In this document: positions 48,795 through 58,315 of the stretch, piece after piece
How the letters are laid out: each line of letters begins with the position of its first letter
Position numbering within the stretch: the first letter of the stretch is position 1
NCBI RefSeq assembly: GCF_030814655.1
Contig: NZ_JAUSVK010000001.1
Span: 3,975,001 to 4,039,000 of the forward strand
Length of the DNA stretch: 64,000 nucleotides
Reading direction: 5' to 3'
Origin: Labrys monachus
GTDB lineage: Bacteria > Pseudomonadota > Alphaproteobacteria > Rhizobiales > Labraceae
Made by a program: the position numbers and the translations under genes
The notes under the pieces: model-generated
Database searches by the model: none
Told to the model about the DNA's origin: nothing
What the model saw: the letters and a program-made list of their open reading frames with translations, nothing else

Positions 48795-49521
48795 AGCGGA
48801 ACCCTCCTCGAAAACATCGGCCACGCCAGCCGCGATGAGCGCAGGGAATTGCGGCGCAGTATGTCGCCGCAATGGCTCACGCGAAAGCCGGGACACCTGA
48901 GGACAGCAGGAATATGTGCAACTATCCTTAATTTGTACTGGTCTCACACCATTGGGCGGCCTGCCCTTCTCGGGATATGCTTAATTCGCCGCTAAAGTGG
49001 CGCTGCCTGCGCCTCGTTCCCCGAGGGAATCCCGGGAAAAGCGGCAACGGCCCGCGCAGCCCGCTGCTCGTGGCAGACGCGCCTCCTGCCTGTGTGAACG
49101 GTCAGAAAATCCGGTATCCTCAACAAGATGTTGGATGGGGGCTCCGGACGTTCCGGCCCGTCTCCCACCCTGCCCCGTCTGCGGCAGCCTCACACCGATA
49201 AGACGCGCGTCCGGTCGCCGCCGGCGGTTCTGTGAAGGCGCCGGCGTCTCCGTCGAAGGGAACGGCGACCGCTACACGGCAACATCGGCGACGAGACGCG
49301 GCGGCGATGCAATGCGCCAAGTTCCGGCATGCCGGTGGCAAGCGCCACGCGGACGTGGAAGGATAGGACATGTCATTCGGCCGGGATCGCTCCCATACGC
49401 TGAGAACAAGCATCGCCGGCCACTGGCCCGCTACGGGAGCCGAGGGAGCATCCGGCGCGTCCGGCTTGATCACGAACGCTCCGCCCATATCGGTCACAGC
49501 GAACAAATATGAGATATATCA

Positions 49522-49541
49522 TTATTTAATTTCAAATAGTT
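49522..49541 (+). repeat. AT-rich box, copy 1
   Basis: TTATTTAATTTCAAATAGTT; 17 of 20 positions match the box at 50184-50203 on the same strand. The similarity continues more weakly to a shared TTTCTC. Confidence 0.5.
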
Positions 49542-49578
49542 GATGTTCTTTTCTCATTCAATTTATGAATTTATTTTC

Positions 49579-50424
49579 GTGTGAGGCGAGAAGTTGCCGA
49601 TGCCGCTGCTCTTCAACCGGAGAGCATCGGACGGGCCTCTACGCAGGCATCCGTTTGGTGTGAAGCAGGACGACGTTTCGTGTGACCTTGCCTCGGCGCC
49701 GCCGGCCCGACTCGGGTTTGACATGCGCTGTCCTCCGTGGGAGACGCCCGCTCGCCCCGCTTGGGCGTAGGCGGCCGGCGCGACGATGATATCCAAGCGT
49801 CGAACCTACATTGCCGGTCTCGCTGCTGCGATGAGCGCAATCTCCACCGCCCTGGACTCGCCCTTCTCCATGAAGATGGTCCGGCCGGCGCGGACCCCAG
49901 GCTCCCGACCCTCTATCGTGTGAGAGCGCGGCGAAGCCCCCGATGACCATGATCAAGCGTCCGCTGGACCTGTTTCGCGTCGGCATCTGATCCGCGGGAG
50001 CAAGACACGGTCGGAAACGGCCCGTCGTCCTGGAGAGAAGGCAGCCGGCCTGTAGCCGGAACCGGCGGAGACCATGGCTGAGATGCGTGTGAGCCAAGAT
50101 CGGCCTTCGCGTGAGGTTTGAGGCCCTCCGTGTGAACCTGCAGCAGATCTCGTGTGGAGAGGCGTCAGGAATGGATCTTATTCTTATTATATTTCAAATC
50201 GTTACGGTATGTTTCTCGCTGATCGATTCATTCGGCGCGGCCATCCTCTTCAGGAGGGGCACTCCGCCGTTCCTGCTCGCAGGCACCGCGCACCACCACG
50301 AGGGCAAGATCGCCGATGGAGAAAGCGACGGCCCCGGCGTGCCGGCCTCGACCGAGGGCGCGGGTCCAACACAGCCGTGGAAGACTCGCTGATGGGGAGA
50401 GCGAAAGGGCCTCTGATCGTGTGA
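49579..50424 (+). repeat. Iteron-like cluster of GTGTGA motifs
   Basis: GTGTGA on the + strand at 49579, 49658, 49680, 49918, 50087, 50130 and 50419, with variants at 50109 (GCGTGA) and 50152 (GTGTGG). Most are preceded by TC or CC. Spacing is 22 for 49658-49680 and 22, 21, 22 for the run 50087-50109-50130-50152, about two helical turns. Sequence between copies is not conserved. Confidence 0.5.
50184..50203 (+). repeat. AT-rich box, copy 2
   Basis: TTATTATATTTCAAATCGTT, partner of the box at 49522-49541, directly downstream of the 22-bp-spaced motif run. Confidence 0.5.
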
Positions 50425-50845
50425 GGCAGCTGAGCCGGACACGGAAACCAAGCGGGCCACGATACGGAACGCGCCGAAACGTCTACCCGCGGCTCAAATC
50501 GAACAATGTTTCCGGATCGGCCATCGGGCTTGAAGCGACGCTCACCCTAAGGCTGCAGAACGGCGCCGGGGAATCGGCTTCGGAAGCGATGCTGACGCTG
50601 TCCGCTCGAGCCTTGTCGGAGCGGCCTCTCTAACGAGTTTCTCCGGAGATCCCCTGTGTCCGCCAACCTGTACCTGATTCGGGCCGGCGTCAAACTGCCG
50701 ACAGCCGTCTATGGTCACACGGTTTGGGAAGGGCGTTCGCAGGCACCGGCTGTTCCGCACCGCTGCAGAACAGCTCGGTGGACGTCCAGGGCAAGGGTGC
50801 TACTGGAAAGGCGGGCCGCGCCGGCTGGCCACGGCCCGCTGGCAC

Positions 50846-51712
50846 TCAGAATCTGTAATTCAGCCCGATCCGAACGATATGCGCCCTGCTCGCGTCCTTC
50901 CAGGTCATGAACTCCCGGGGATCTGTCGCGCTTACGACGACATGGTTCTTCTTGCCGAGATCGACATAGAGATACTCGGCCTTGATCGCGAGATGGTCGG
51001 TGATGGCGTATTCGACGCCGCCGCCGGCGGTCCAGCCCCAGCGGACAGCGTTTGTCGAGCCGGAGAAGCCACCGCTTCGGTCGAAGTCACCGTTCTGGCC
51101 GCAGACCGGCGTGCACCACCAATATCCGTATTCGTGCCAGTTGTAGTTGCCGCTGCTCTTCACCTCACCATAGGCGAGGCCGGCGGTGGCATAGACGAGC
51201 AATCGATCGGTCGGCGTGAAGCCGACGCGCGGGCGGATGGTTCCGAACCATTCCGTCTTGCTTTCCGACGAGAAGTGTTCGCGGAGATGGTAATTGTAGT
51301 CCTGCCCCTCGATAGGAGGATTCGGATAAATATCAGCATTATCCGCCGCCAGATATTTGCTCTTCTGGCCGAGGTAATTGAAATCGGCCTCGATGCCGAG
51401 CACAAAGGGACCGAACTGCTGGTTGTATCCGGCCTGCACGCCGGCCGTGAAGGATCCGCGAGCGGATCGGCGCTGGCTCGAGAACCAGCCATTGGCATAG
51501 GTGCCGACATCGCCGTCGTCGTAATAGGTCGGGTCCTTGATCTTGCTGGCGCCGTTCCAGCCGTAGCCGGCGTTCACGCCCGCATAGAACCCCGTCCACG
51601 AAAAAGGCACATCGGGAGCGACAGGCTCCGCGCCCTGCACCGGCAGGTCGGAAGCCGTCGCAGAACTCATGGTCGCAGCAGCTGCGACGAACGCAGCGAA
51701 GATAGTTCGCAT
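50846..51712 (-). CDS. Outer-membrane beta-barrel protein, Omp25/Omp31-like
   Basis: 288 residues from ATG at 51712. Signal peptide ends near SSATASDLP. The start of the mature barrel, FSWTGFYAGVNAGYGWNG, is a hallmark of the Omp25/31 family, and the protein ends with alternating residues and the terminal Phe (RIGLNYRF) needed for outer membrane insertion. Further strands include GVQAGYNQQFGPFVLGIEAD and GYGVEYAITDHLAIKAEYLYV-type repeats. One loop contains two cysteines (WWCTPVCGQ), which may form a disulfide. Confidence 0.9.
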   Translation of the reverse strand: MRTIFAAFVAAAATMSSATASDLPVQGAEPVAPDVPFSWTGFYAGVNAGYGWNGASKIKDPTYYDDGDVGTYANGWFSSQRRSARGSFTAGVQAGYNQQFGPFVLGIEADFNYLGQKSKYLAADNADIYPNPPIEGQDYNYHLREHFSSESKTEWFGTIRPRVGFTPTDRLLVYATAGLAYGEVKSSGNYNWHEYGYWWCTPVCGQNGDFDRSGGFSGSTNAVRWGWTAGGGVEYAITDHLAIKAEYLYVDLGKKNHVVVSATDPREFMTWKDASRAHIVRIGLNYRF

Positions 51713-52438
51713 AAACACTTGAAATCCCCCCAGGCAAGAAAAGCCATACCGACTATACAACTTAAAGGTGGTAACAACATATGGCTTACACGTTCAAGGG
51801 ACAATCTGTCCTACCCACCATCGGTTCCCGCTCATCTCGTGGCCGCCGCCCCCTCTGCCGATCCGCCTGTCGTCGGGGCCTCGCTTCGACGACACCCGCG
51901 CCATGGATGATTGCGTTCGGCCATGCGCTTCCCGAGGCGAGATCGCGACGGGCTTCATGTTTCTGTCTCAGTCGAAATTTTCGGCAATACCGAGCTTGAA
52001 AGTGAAGATCGGGGACTCCCCTGGGCCCGTCACACGGCCGAGTCGGCCCGCGCGCAAATCACAGGCAATGCGTTGAAGTGGACCGCCGTCACCCTCGTGT
52101 CCACCGGCTACCTGCTCGTGACCGGCGGCTATTGGATCGTCTTTCGCGGATTGTGCCGGATATGCTGGCCATAGACCGGACGGCGGCAGAGCCGGCAGCG
52201 AGAACAGGGCGACGCGGCGCCTTTTCGCGCCTGCACGCGACGTCGAAAGAGACCAATCGTCGCCGTGGCCCATCGGATCAGGCTTCGCCGGCCGAACGAA
52301 TCGGCGCGTCTTTCCGCTCGGTGCGGGCTATCGCTTCCCCTGACGACGACGGTCGTCGCCAAAGCCGGCAGTGGCGATGGGCGGCGAACGGCAGAAAATC
52401 AGCAGAGAACCGCTAAAAACGTCGCAAAAGCAAGGAAA
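51713..52438. other. Intergenic region between omp gene and tRNA-Ser
   Basis: 726 bp. Holds the presumed omp promoter near 51720-51780 (AT-rich: CATATGTTGTTACCACC on the reverse strand). Beyond it I see no gene with adequate support. T-rich sequence on the reverse strand near 52412-52430 could end the tRNA transcript. Confidence 0.4.
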
Positions 52439-52529
52439 TGGCGGAGACGCAGGGATTCGAACCCTGGATACCCTTGTGGGGTATGCTCATTTAGCAAACG
52501 AGTGCCTTCAGCCTCTCGGCCACGTCTCC
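52439..52529 (-). tRNA. tRNA-Ser (anticodon GCT)
   Basis: Reverse-strand sequence begins GGAGACGTGGCCGAGAGGCT and ends CTGCGTCTCCGCCA. Acceptor stem GGAGACG/CGTCTCC pairs fully, the anticodon loop TTTGCTAAA gives GCT (reads AGC/AGU), a long variable arm (ATACCCCACAAGGGTAT) marks it as serine tRNA, and the T-arm has GGTTCGAATCC. The 3' CCA is encoded. A single tRNA gene with no neighbours in an operon. Confidence 0.97.
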
Positions 52530-52731
52530 GTATGCTTTCCGATAGACAATCGCGTCCCTGCAATCAAGGCAAATTCGCAGGGCTCGCGGCGATGGCCTGT
52601 GCAAATCGCAGGCCTGGCGGCGGGCGCCGCGGGCGGGAGCGTCTTGTCCTTGCCGTAGGCCACGATCGTCGCGACAATCTTTCCAGGGAATCATCGCGGC
52701 ATCTGCGCTATGGCAGGCCATGGAGAATGCC

Positions 52732-53571
52732 ATGAACAACACGGGGAACCCGATTGCCGCGCCCGTCCCGAGCCGCGATATCGAGCGGCTGCTCGAGATC
52801 ATGGCCGCGCTGCGCACGCCGGTCACCGGCTGCCCCTGGGACCTGGAACAGGATTTCGGCTCCATCGCCCCCTACACGATCGAGGAGGCCTATGAAGTCG
52901 CCGATGCGATCGAGCGCGGCGACATGGCCGATCTCAACGACGAACTGGGAGACCTCTTGCTGCAGGTGGTCTTCCATGCCCGCATGGCGCAGGAAAAGGG
53001 CCTGTTCGATTTCGGCGATGTCGTGAAGGCGATCACCACCAAGCTGATCCGCCGCCATCCGCATGTGTTCGGCGAAGCGCGGAGCCTGCCGCCGGACGCG
53101 GTCAAGCGACTTTGGGGTGAGATCAAGGCCGCCGAAAAGGCAGAGCGGGCTGCGAGAAGCCCTGCCCGGCCGTCCAGCGCGCTCGACGGCGTCCCGACCG
53201 CGATGCCGGCCCTCACCCGCGCGGTGAAGCTGCAGGAGAAGGCCGGCAAGGTCGGCTTCGACTGGAACGACATCCGCATGGTCCTCGCCAAGGTCCGCGA
53301 AGAGGCCGACGAGATCGAGGCCGCACTCGATGCGAGGGCGGACGATGCCGAAATCGCCGCGGAGATCGGCGATCTCCTTTTCGCCGTCGCCAATGTGGCG
53401 CGCCATGCCGGCGCGGACGCGGAAAGAGCCCTGCGCGGTGCCAACGCCAAATTCGAGCGGCGTTTTCACTTCATCGAGGACCGACTCGCCGAGCGCGGCG
53501 TCGAGCCGGGCGGCTCGACGCTGGAAGAGATGGACGGGTTGTGGGACGAGGCGAAGCGCGCGGGGCTGTGA
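52732..53571 (+). CDS. mazG: Nucleoside triphosphate pyrophosphohydrolase MazG
   Basis: Hydrolyses non-canonical and canonical NTPs to NMP and PPi, limiting misincorporation and modulating stress. 279 residues with the duplicated MazG fold: the first repeat has PWDLEQDFGSIAPYTIEEAYEV and DELGDLLLQVVFHA; the second KVGFDWNDIRMVLAKVREEADEI and EIGDLLFAVANVARHAG. ATG 52732 is preferred (GGAG 6 nt upstream); ATG 52720 adds four residues. In many relatives mazG follows hflX; here it is on the opposite strand and three genes away. Confidence 0.95.
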   Translation: MNNTGNPIAAPVPSRDIERLLEIMAALRTPVTGCPWDLEQDFGSIAPYTIEEAYEVADAIERGDMADLNDELGDLLLQVVFHARMAQEKGLFDFGDVVKAITTKLIRRHPHVFGEARSLPPDAVKRLWGEIKAAEKAERAARSPARPSSALDGVPTAMPALTRAVKLQEKAGKVGFDWNDIRMVLAKVREEADEIEAALDARADDAEIAAEIGDLLFAVANVARHAGADAERALRGANAKFERRFHFIEDRLAERGVEPGGSTLEEMDGLWDEAKRAGL

Positions 53572-53583
53572 TGCCCGGCCGGT

Positions 53584-54618
53584 TCAGGAAAGGGCTCGCT
53601 CCGTCTGCCCCGCCGGCCGCAGAGCCACCTGGTCGCTGAGCACGCCCGGCTCGCTGGCGGCCACCTCGAATCCAGCCTGGCGCGCCAGGGGCTCGAAGCC
53701 CTCCAGACCGCGCGGAAACAGCTTGAACCGGCTGTTGGCGATCATGTCGCGCCGGGTCTTGTCGCCGCGCGTCACCGAACCCACCACGAGTTCGGCGCTG
53801 CGCAGCGCCCGGAGATTGCCGATGATGGCGCTGTCGTCGCCATATTCGAACAGGGCGCCTTCCGACGAGGCCGCCAGGAGCGCGCCGCCCGCGACCAACT
53901 CACGGACAAGTTCCTCGAGCGCAGCAAAGTCGTTCCAGTCGTAGAAGCGGTGCCCGAAGGTGACGTCCAATCCTTCGAGGGGGCAGCCCGGCGCCTGCAG
54001 CGCCGCGAGCGCATTGGCGCCGAAGAACGGACCCGCATCGTCGCCGTCGAGGACATGGATGGCGATCGGCCGCTCCAGCACCGACGCCCTGTCCCGCTTC
54101 AGCAGGATCAGGGCGTTGAGGCTGTCGATCGCCGGGCCGCCGCCGATATTGACGAGGTGCAGCGGCGCGCCGGCGGCGGCCGGCGCCCGCGCGATGCCGT
54201 CCGCCAGCATGCGGGCAACCTGCTGCGTCCTCAGACGCAGGAAGGTCACATGCGGCAGGGCGGCGAAGCGCCGGTCCGCGGGCCCGTCGAATGGCGGGGG
54301 CAGGTTTGCCGGTCCGAGCTTCAGCACATAGGTGCTCAGGCCGTCGAGATAGCTCCCGTCGGAGCCGAACATCGCCTGGGCCAGCAGCGATCGCCGCGCC
54401 AGCGCGCGAAGCATCGCCTTGACGACGAAGGCCGGGATCCATCGGCGGCCGCGATCGCCCTCGGCGACGGCTTTGTAGAGCCGCGCCATCGCCGGCGGAT
54501 CTTCCGCAATGTGGAAACGCGGATCGGTGACGTCGATCACGGGGAGGCTGATGCCTTCCCGGGTCAGAGCGGTGGGCGGCGCCCGACGTCCCGATATCGC
54601 CGACGGGATTGGAGCCAT
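53584..54618 (-). CDS. Protein of unknown function, possible Rossmann-like fold
   Basis: 344 residues. A central glycine motif LHLVNIGGGPAIDSLNAL with following acidic residues (HVLDGDD) is reminiscent of a class I SAM-binding site, but the usual downstream methyltransferase motifs are not clear. The C-terminal part contains ELVVGSVTRGDKTRRDMIANSR. No signal peptide or membrane segment. It converges with mazG, with 12 bp between stops. Could be a methyltransferase of unusual type; I would not annotate beyond unknown. Confidence 0.55.
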   Translation of the reverse strand: MAPIPSAISGRRAPPTALTREGISLPVIDVTDPRFHIAEDPPAMARLYKAVAEGDRGRRWIPAFVVKAMLRALARRSLLAQAMFGSDGSYLDGLSTYVLKLGPANLPPPFDGPADRRFAALPHVTFLRLRTQQVARMLADGIARAPAAAGAPLHLVNIGGGPAIDSLNALILLKRDRASVLERPIAIHVLDGDDAGPFFGANALAALQAPGCPLEGLDVTFGHRFYDWNDFAALEELVRELVAGGALLAASSEGALFEYGDDSAIIGNLRALRSAELVVGSVTRGDKTRRDMIANSRFKLFPRGLEGFEPLARQAGFEVAASEPGVLSDQVALRPAGQTERALS

Positions 54619-55055
54619 GCCGGAGAGCCTTCCTTTTCCATCAAACGCAAAACGGAGTTCCGATCAGCCGGTTGCCCGGCCTGCAAGCGTTGCCGCGGCG
54701 GAACGCGCCCTCCTCCGCGTCGCAAGGGCCCGGCCGGCCGGGCGGTGCCTTCCGGATAAGGTCAGATCCGGCCGCCGTGCATAGCGGGCTTTTCCATCGT
54801 GCTCGGGCTGATTAACCCTCTTTCAAGCGGGCACCGCGCCGTCGAAGCGGAGGTAATTCCCACGCATAATATTCCATAACGCTACGTATAACATGATTTT
54901 ACCCCGGCGCAAATGAGCTCTGGAGCAGATCAGAATTAGTATTAAGCATTGTGGCGGCACTTTGAGGCGAGCTGCCATCCTTATGACTCAATCTATACAC
55001 ACAGTTAATTTTCAGTAAACACGCCCTATCAGTATCGTTGCGTATGGGTACTCGG
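54619..55055. other. Intergenic region with AT-rich stretch
   Basis: 437 bp between divergent genes. Positions 54860-55035 are unusually AT-rich for this genome, probably the promoter of the lipoprotein gene. No other gene seen. Confidence 0.4.
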
Positions 55056-55355
55056 ATGAACAGATTGCTTGGCTCGGCGCTGATCGGCGCCATCACGCTC
55101 AACGTTGCCGCATGCAGTTCCAGCCCCGGCGACCGCGCCCTCGGCGGTGCCGTCATCGGCGGCACCGCCGGCGCCCTCATCGGCGGCATGGTTTCGAGAG
55201 ACTCCGGCACCGGCGCCCTTGTCGGCGGGGCGCTCGGCGCGGCGACCGGCGCGATCATCGGCGCGGCGACGACCCCTCGTCCCGCTCCTGCCGCCGACCA
55301 GTGCTCCCGCTGGGGCGCGGATGCCTATGGGCGCGAATATTGCGCAGGCTATTGA
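55056..55355 (+). CDS. Glycine-zipper lipoprotein
   Basis: 99 residues from ATG at 55056 (ATG at 55044 is possible). Signal sequence LLGSALIGAITLNVAAC with lipobox VAAC, so a lipid-anchored envelope protein. The mature part is a glycine zipper (GGAVIGGTAGALIGGMVS, GALVGGALGAATGAIIG), typical of small membrane-inserting lipoproteins of the Rick-17kDa/YMGG type. The C-terminus CSRWGADAYGREYCAGY resembles a short motif found in many alphaproteobacterial envelope proteins, with two cysteines. Function unknown. Confidence 0.8.
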   Translation: MNRLLGSALIGAITLNVAACSSSPGDRALGGAVIGGTAGALIGGMVSRDSGTGALVGGALGAATGAIIGAATTPRPAPAADQCSRWGADAYGREYCAGY

Positions 55356-55406
55356 CCGACGGTCGCGATCGAACGCGATCGCCGATCACGCGGCGCCGAT
55401 GCGCGG

Positions 55407-56804
55407 TCAGCCGATCTTTCTGACGAAATCCGGCTCCGGCGGCCCGATCACGGTCAGCCCGAACCGCCGCCGGACCTGGTCGGCCCGGGCGGGCGCCACC
55501 CGTACCGTGACATGCGTCACGCCCTCCTCGTCGGTCTCCCGCTCGAGCACGTCGCAATTGTCGTGGAGCCAGGCGAGGCCTGCCCCGTCGGCGGGCGGAA
55601 CATCGATGGTCAGGGTCAGCCGCCCGGCCGCGACCGCCGCCTCCACGCGTTCCAGCAGGTGGTCGACGCCCTCCCCCGTAATGGCGGAGACGACGACCGG
55701 CCTGCCGTCGCCATCCCGGCGCGACGCGGTGAGAAGCGCTTCGCGGGCCGGCGCATCGAGGAGGTCCACCTTGTTCCACACCTCGATGATGGCCCGCTCC
55801 GCATTCGTCTCGACGCCGAGGCCCTGCAGGATGTTCTGCACGTCGGCGGCCTGCGCTTCGGTATCCCCATGCGAGATGTCGCGGACATGCAGGATCACAT
55901 CGGCCTCCAGCACCTCCTCGAGCGTGGCGCGGAAGGCGGCGACCAGCATGGTCGGCAATTCCGAGATGAAACCGACGGTATCGGAGAGGATGGCCTTGGT
56001 GCCGTGCGGCAGCTTCAGCGCGCGCAGCGTCGGGTCGAGCGTCGCGAACAGCATATCCTCGGCCAGGACCTCCGCCCGCGTCAGGCGGTTGAACAAGGTC
56101 GACTTGCCCGCATTGGTGTAGCCGACGAGCGCCACGATCGGATAGGGCACCTTTCGGCGGCTGGCGCGGTGGAGGGCGCGCGTGCGCTTGACCTGCTCCA
56201 GCTCACGCTCGAGCTTGACGATGCGGTCCTGCAGCAGGCGCCGGTCGGACTCGATCTGCGTTTCGCCAGGGCCGCCGAGAAAGCCGCCGCCGCCGCGCTG
56301 GCGTTCGAGATGGGTCCAGGAGCGGACGAGCCGCCCCTTCTGGTAGTTGAGATGGGCGAGTTCGACCTGGAGCGTGCCTTCCTTCGTGCGCGCCCGTCGG
56401 CCGAAGATTTCAAGGATCAGGCCGGTGCGGTCGATGACCTTGGCGCCCCACGCCTTTTCGAGATTGCGCTGCTGCACCGGCGAAAGGGCGCAGTCCATCA
56501 GCACCAGCGTGATCTCCTCGGCCTCGACGATCGCCTTGATCTCCTCGACCTTGCCCTTGCCGAGATAGGTCGACGGGCGGATCTCGGCGAGCGTCACCAC
56601 CACCGAGCCGACGACGTTGAGGTCGATGGCGGCCGCCAGGCCTACGGCCTCCTCGCGCTTGGCCTCGGGCGAGCGCGCAGGGCCGCTCTCCGCGCTGCGA
56701 TGGGACAGCACGGGGGCGACGACATAGGTCCGCGTGCCGGAAGCGACTTCCAGCTCATGCGCATCAATGCGATTCGCGGGGTCTTTGGGATTGCTTGATG
56801 TCAA
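55407..56804 (-). CDS. hflX: GTPase HflX
   Basis: Ribosome-associated GTPase that splits stalled ribosomes. N-terminal HflX domain ([47 protein letters not shown]), then the G-domain: G1 [10 protein letters not shown]3 SDTVGFI, G4 NKVD. No ATG precedes the conserved part, and TTG at 56804 with GGAAAG about 8 nt upstream is chosen (465 residues). The open frame upstream of it is read-through of hfq in another frame. Follows hfq after about 45 bp, the conserved order. Confidence 0.93.
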   Translation of the reverse strand: MTSSNPKDPANRIDAHELEVASGTRTYVVAPVLSHRSAESGPARSPEAKREEAVGLAAAIDLNVVGSVVVTLAEIRPSTYLGKGKVEEIKAIVEAEEITLVLMDCALSPVQQRNLEKAWGAKVIDRTGLILEIFGRRARTKEGTLQVELAHLNYQKGRLVRSWTHLERQRGGGGFLGGPGETQIESDRRLLQDRIVKLERELEQVKRTRALHRASRRKVPYPIVALVGYTNAGKSTLFNRLTRAEVLAEDMLFATLDPTLRALKLPHGTKAILSDTVGFISELPTMLVAAFRATLEEVLEADVILHVRDISHGDTEAQAADVQNILQGLGVETNAERAIIEVWNKVDLLDAPAREALLTASRRDGDGRPVVVSAITGEGVDHLLERVEAAVAAGRLTLTIDVPPADGAGLAWLHDNCDVLERETDEEGVTHVTVRVAPARADQVRRRFGLTVIGPPEPDFVRKIG

Positions 56805-56850
56805 AAGATGACTTTCCGGCGGGACGCGTCCCGCCGCCTCACGGCAAGAA

Positions 56851-57108
56851 TCAGAGCTTGTCCGCTCCCTCGATCTCACCACCCTCGAAGAGCTGGACCG
56901 GGTGTCCCGGCATGATGGTGGAAATCGCGTGCTTATAGACGAGCTGCGAATGACCATCCCGGCGCAAAAGCACGCAGAAATTGTCAAACCAGGTCACCAC
57001 GCCCTGCAGTTTCACGCCATTCACCAGAAAGATCGTGAGCGGGATCTTGTTCTTGCGGACATTGTTGAGAAACGTGTCCTGTAGATTTTGGGTGCGCTCA
57101 GCCGCCAT
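56851..57108 (-). CDS. hfq: RNA chaperone Hfq
   Basis: Sm-like hexamer that binds U-rich and A-rich RNA and pairs sRNAs with mRNAs. 85 residues from ATG 57108. Sm1 region with [20 protein letters not shown] and [18 protein letters not shown], and Sm2 [10 protein letters not shown]. The C-terminus is short (GEIEGADKL), as in alphaproteobacterial Hfq. An upstream in-frame start exists in the D-amino-acid aminotransferase spacer but is not conserved. Confidence 0.98.
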   Translation of the reverse strand: MAAERTQNLQDTFLNNVRKNKIPLTIFLVNGVKLQGVVTWFDNFCVLLRRDGHSQLVYKHAISTIMPGHPVQLFEGGEIEGADKL

Positions 57109-57339
57109 AATACCCCCGAAACTCCTTTGACCGCGGTTTTCCCGCGTATCCAGCACATACAACCGGCTCAAGCCGGCAGCACGGGCCTTCTAACCAACAT
57201 ATATAGTCGACATGCTTGCTGCTCAGCGCAAGCAAAAGTTTACCTGTCGCTCCGCAGCGCTCCGCCTGATAGGCGTTGCACGATGGATAGGCAGCAAAAC
57301 AACGGCGTGAATACGGCAGTGACCGGAAAAAAGATACAT

Positions 57340-58200
57340 TTACACCGAATGCTCGGCGACTGAATGAAAATGAGCGCGCAGCTTCCGGGCAAGCGCGCCC
57401 GGCGTGCCGTCGCCGATCACCGTGTCGTCGATCTTCACCACGGGCATGACGACATTGGTCGCCGAGGTGACGAAGGCCTCCTTGGCGGCTTTCGCTTCGG
57501 CCACGGTGAAGGCCCTTTCGGTCACCACCATATTGTCGCGCCTGGCCAGATCCATCAGCGTGGTCCGCGTGATGCCGCGGAGGATGCCGGATTCCGCCGG
57601 CCGGGTGAGCAGCGTGTTTTCCGCCGTGACGATCCAGGCATTGCTGGATCCGCCCTCGGTGACGTAGCCCTGCTCGTCGAAGAACCATACTTCCTTGGCG
57701 CCCTGCTGCCTGGCCTTCTGTTTGGCGAGGACGTTCGGCAGCAGGCCCGTGGACTTGATATCGACGCGCTCCCAGCGGTTGTCGGGCAATGTGATGACGG
57801 CGATGCCGCTGGCCGCCCCCGCATCGCCCTTGGCGCGGTCGAGCGAACGGGCGATCACCACCAGCGTGGGCGGCGTGTCGGGAGAGGGAAAGAGGAAATC
57901 GCGCTTGGCGGCCCCGCGGCTGACCTGGAAATAGACCATGCCGTTCACGACGCGGTTGCGGCGAAGGGTCTCCCGCAGGACGACTTTCAAGGCATTCTCG
58001 GCCATCGGCATGCGGATGCTCAACTCCGACAGCGAGCGCTTGAGCCGGCCCATATGGCGGGTCTCGTCCACGAGCGCGCCGTCGCGCACCTCACAGACCT
58101 CGTAGACGCTGTCGGCGAACTGGAAGCCGCGATCCTCGACATGCACGCTGGCGTCGCGAAGCGGCACATAGACCCCGTTGACATAGGCAATTCGGCTCAT
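57340..58200 (-). CDS. dat: D-amino acid aminotransferase (class IV)
   Basis: PLP-dependent transamination between D-amino acids and 2-oxo acids, supplying D-glutamate/D-alanine pools or recycling them. 286 residues. Begins AYVNGVYVPLRDASVHVEDRGFQFADSVYE; catalytic Lys in DIKSTGLLPNVLAKQKA; PLP-ring Glu in DEQGYVTEGGSSNAW; phosphate-binding GITRTTLM. The gene order dat-hfq-hflX is conserved in Rhizobiales, usually after the ntrYX genes. About 230 bp separate it from hfq, which has space for its own promoter. Confidence 0.93.
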   Translation of the reverse strand: MSRIAYVNGVYVPLRDASVHVEDRGFQFADSVYEVCEVRDGALVDETRHMGRLKRSLSELSIRMPMAENALKVVLRETLRRNRVVNGMVYFQVSRGAAKRDFLFPSPDTPPTLVVIARSLDRAKGDAGAASGIAVITLPDNRWERVDIKSTGLLPNVLAKQKARQQGAKEVWFFDEQGYVTEGGSSNAWIVTAENTLLTRPAESGILRGITRTTLMDLARRDNMVVTERAFTVAEAKAAKEAFVTSATNVVMPVVKIDDTVIGDGTPGALARKLRAHFHSVAEHSV

Positions 58201-58315
58201 GGCTATCCTGAAATCCTGGCTCTTCCGAAATTCCGGCCGTTCGCTTCCATTCGGCTGCGGGAGTTCCCGCCTGCATGCCGGGGATGTGCCGCAGTTTCAG
58301 CGCGCTGGCAATCGC

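Larger units (their letters stand above)
48795..50845. other. 2-kb gene-free region
   Basis: No gene on either strand could be supported. Base composition is uneven: an AT-rich island near 49500-49580 and a second near 50165-50220 stand out from the GC-rich background. The region carries a cluster of GTGTGA motifs and two related AT-rich boxes (separate entries). Frames in it are short, and codon use does not resemble that of neighbours. It may be a decayed insertion, a regulatory or replication-like element, or an untranslated RNA locus. Confidence 0.5.

Noticed and set aside
50171-50392. 73-residue open frame starting MDLILIIFQIVTVCFS, a plausible membrane helix
   Set aside because: Only the AT-rich box contributes the hydrophobic part; the rest is low-complexity and overlaps the motif cluster. 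Kept as noncoding for lack of support.
49579-50424. Possible CRISPR array
   Set aside because: The repeated unit is only 6-7 nt, intervals vary widely, and no cas genes are present.
51911-52174. Frame ending with a hydrophobic stretch (TAVTLVSTGYLLVTGGYWIVF)
   Set aside because: No ribosome site, poor codon pattern in the first two thirds, and no neighbours; probably chance.
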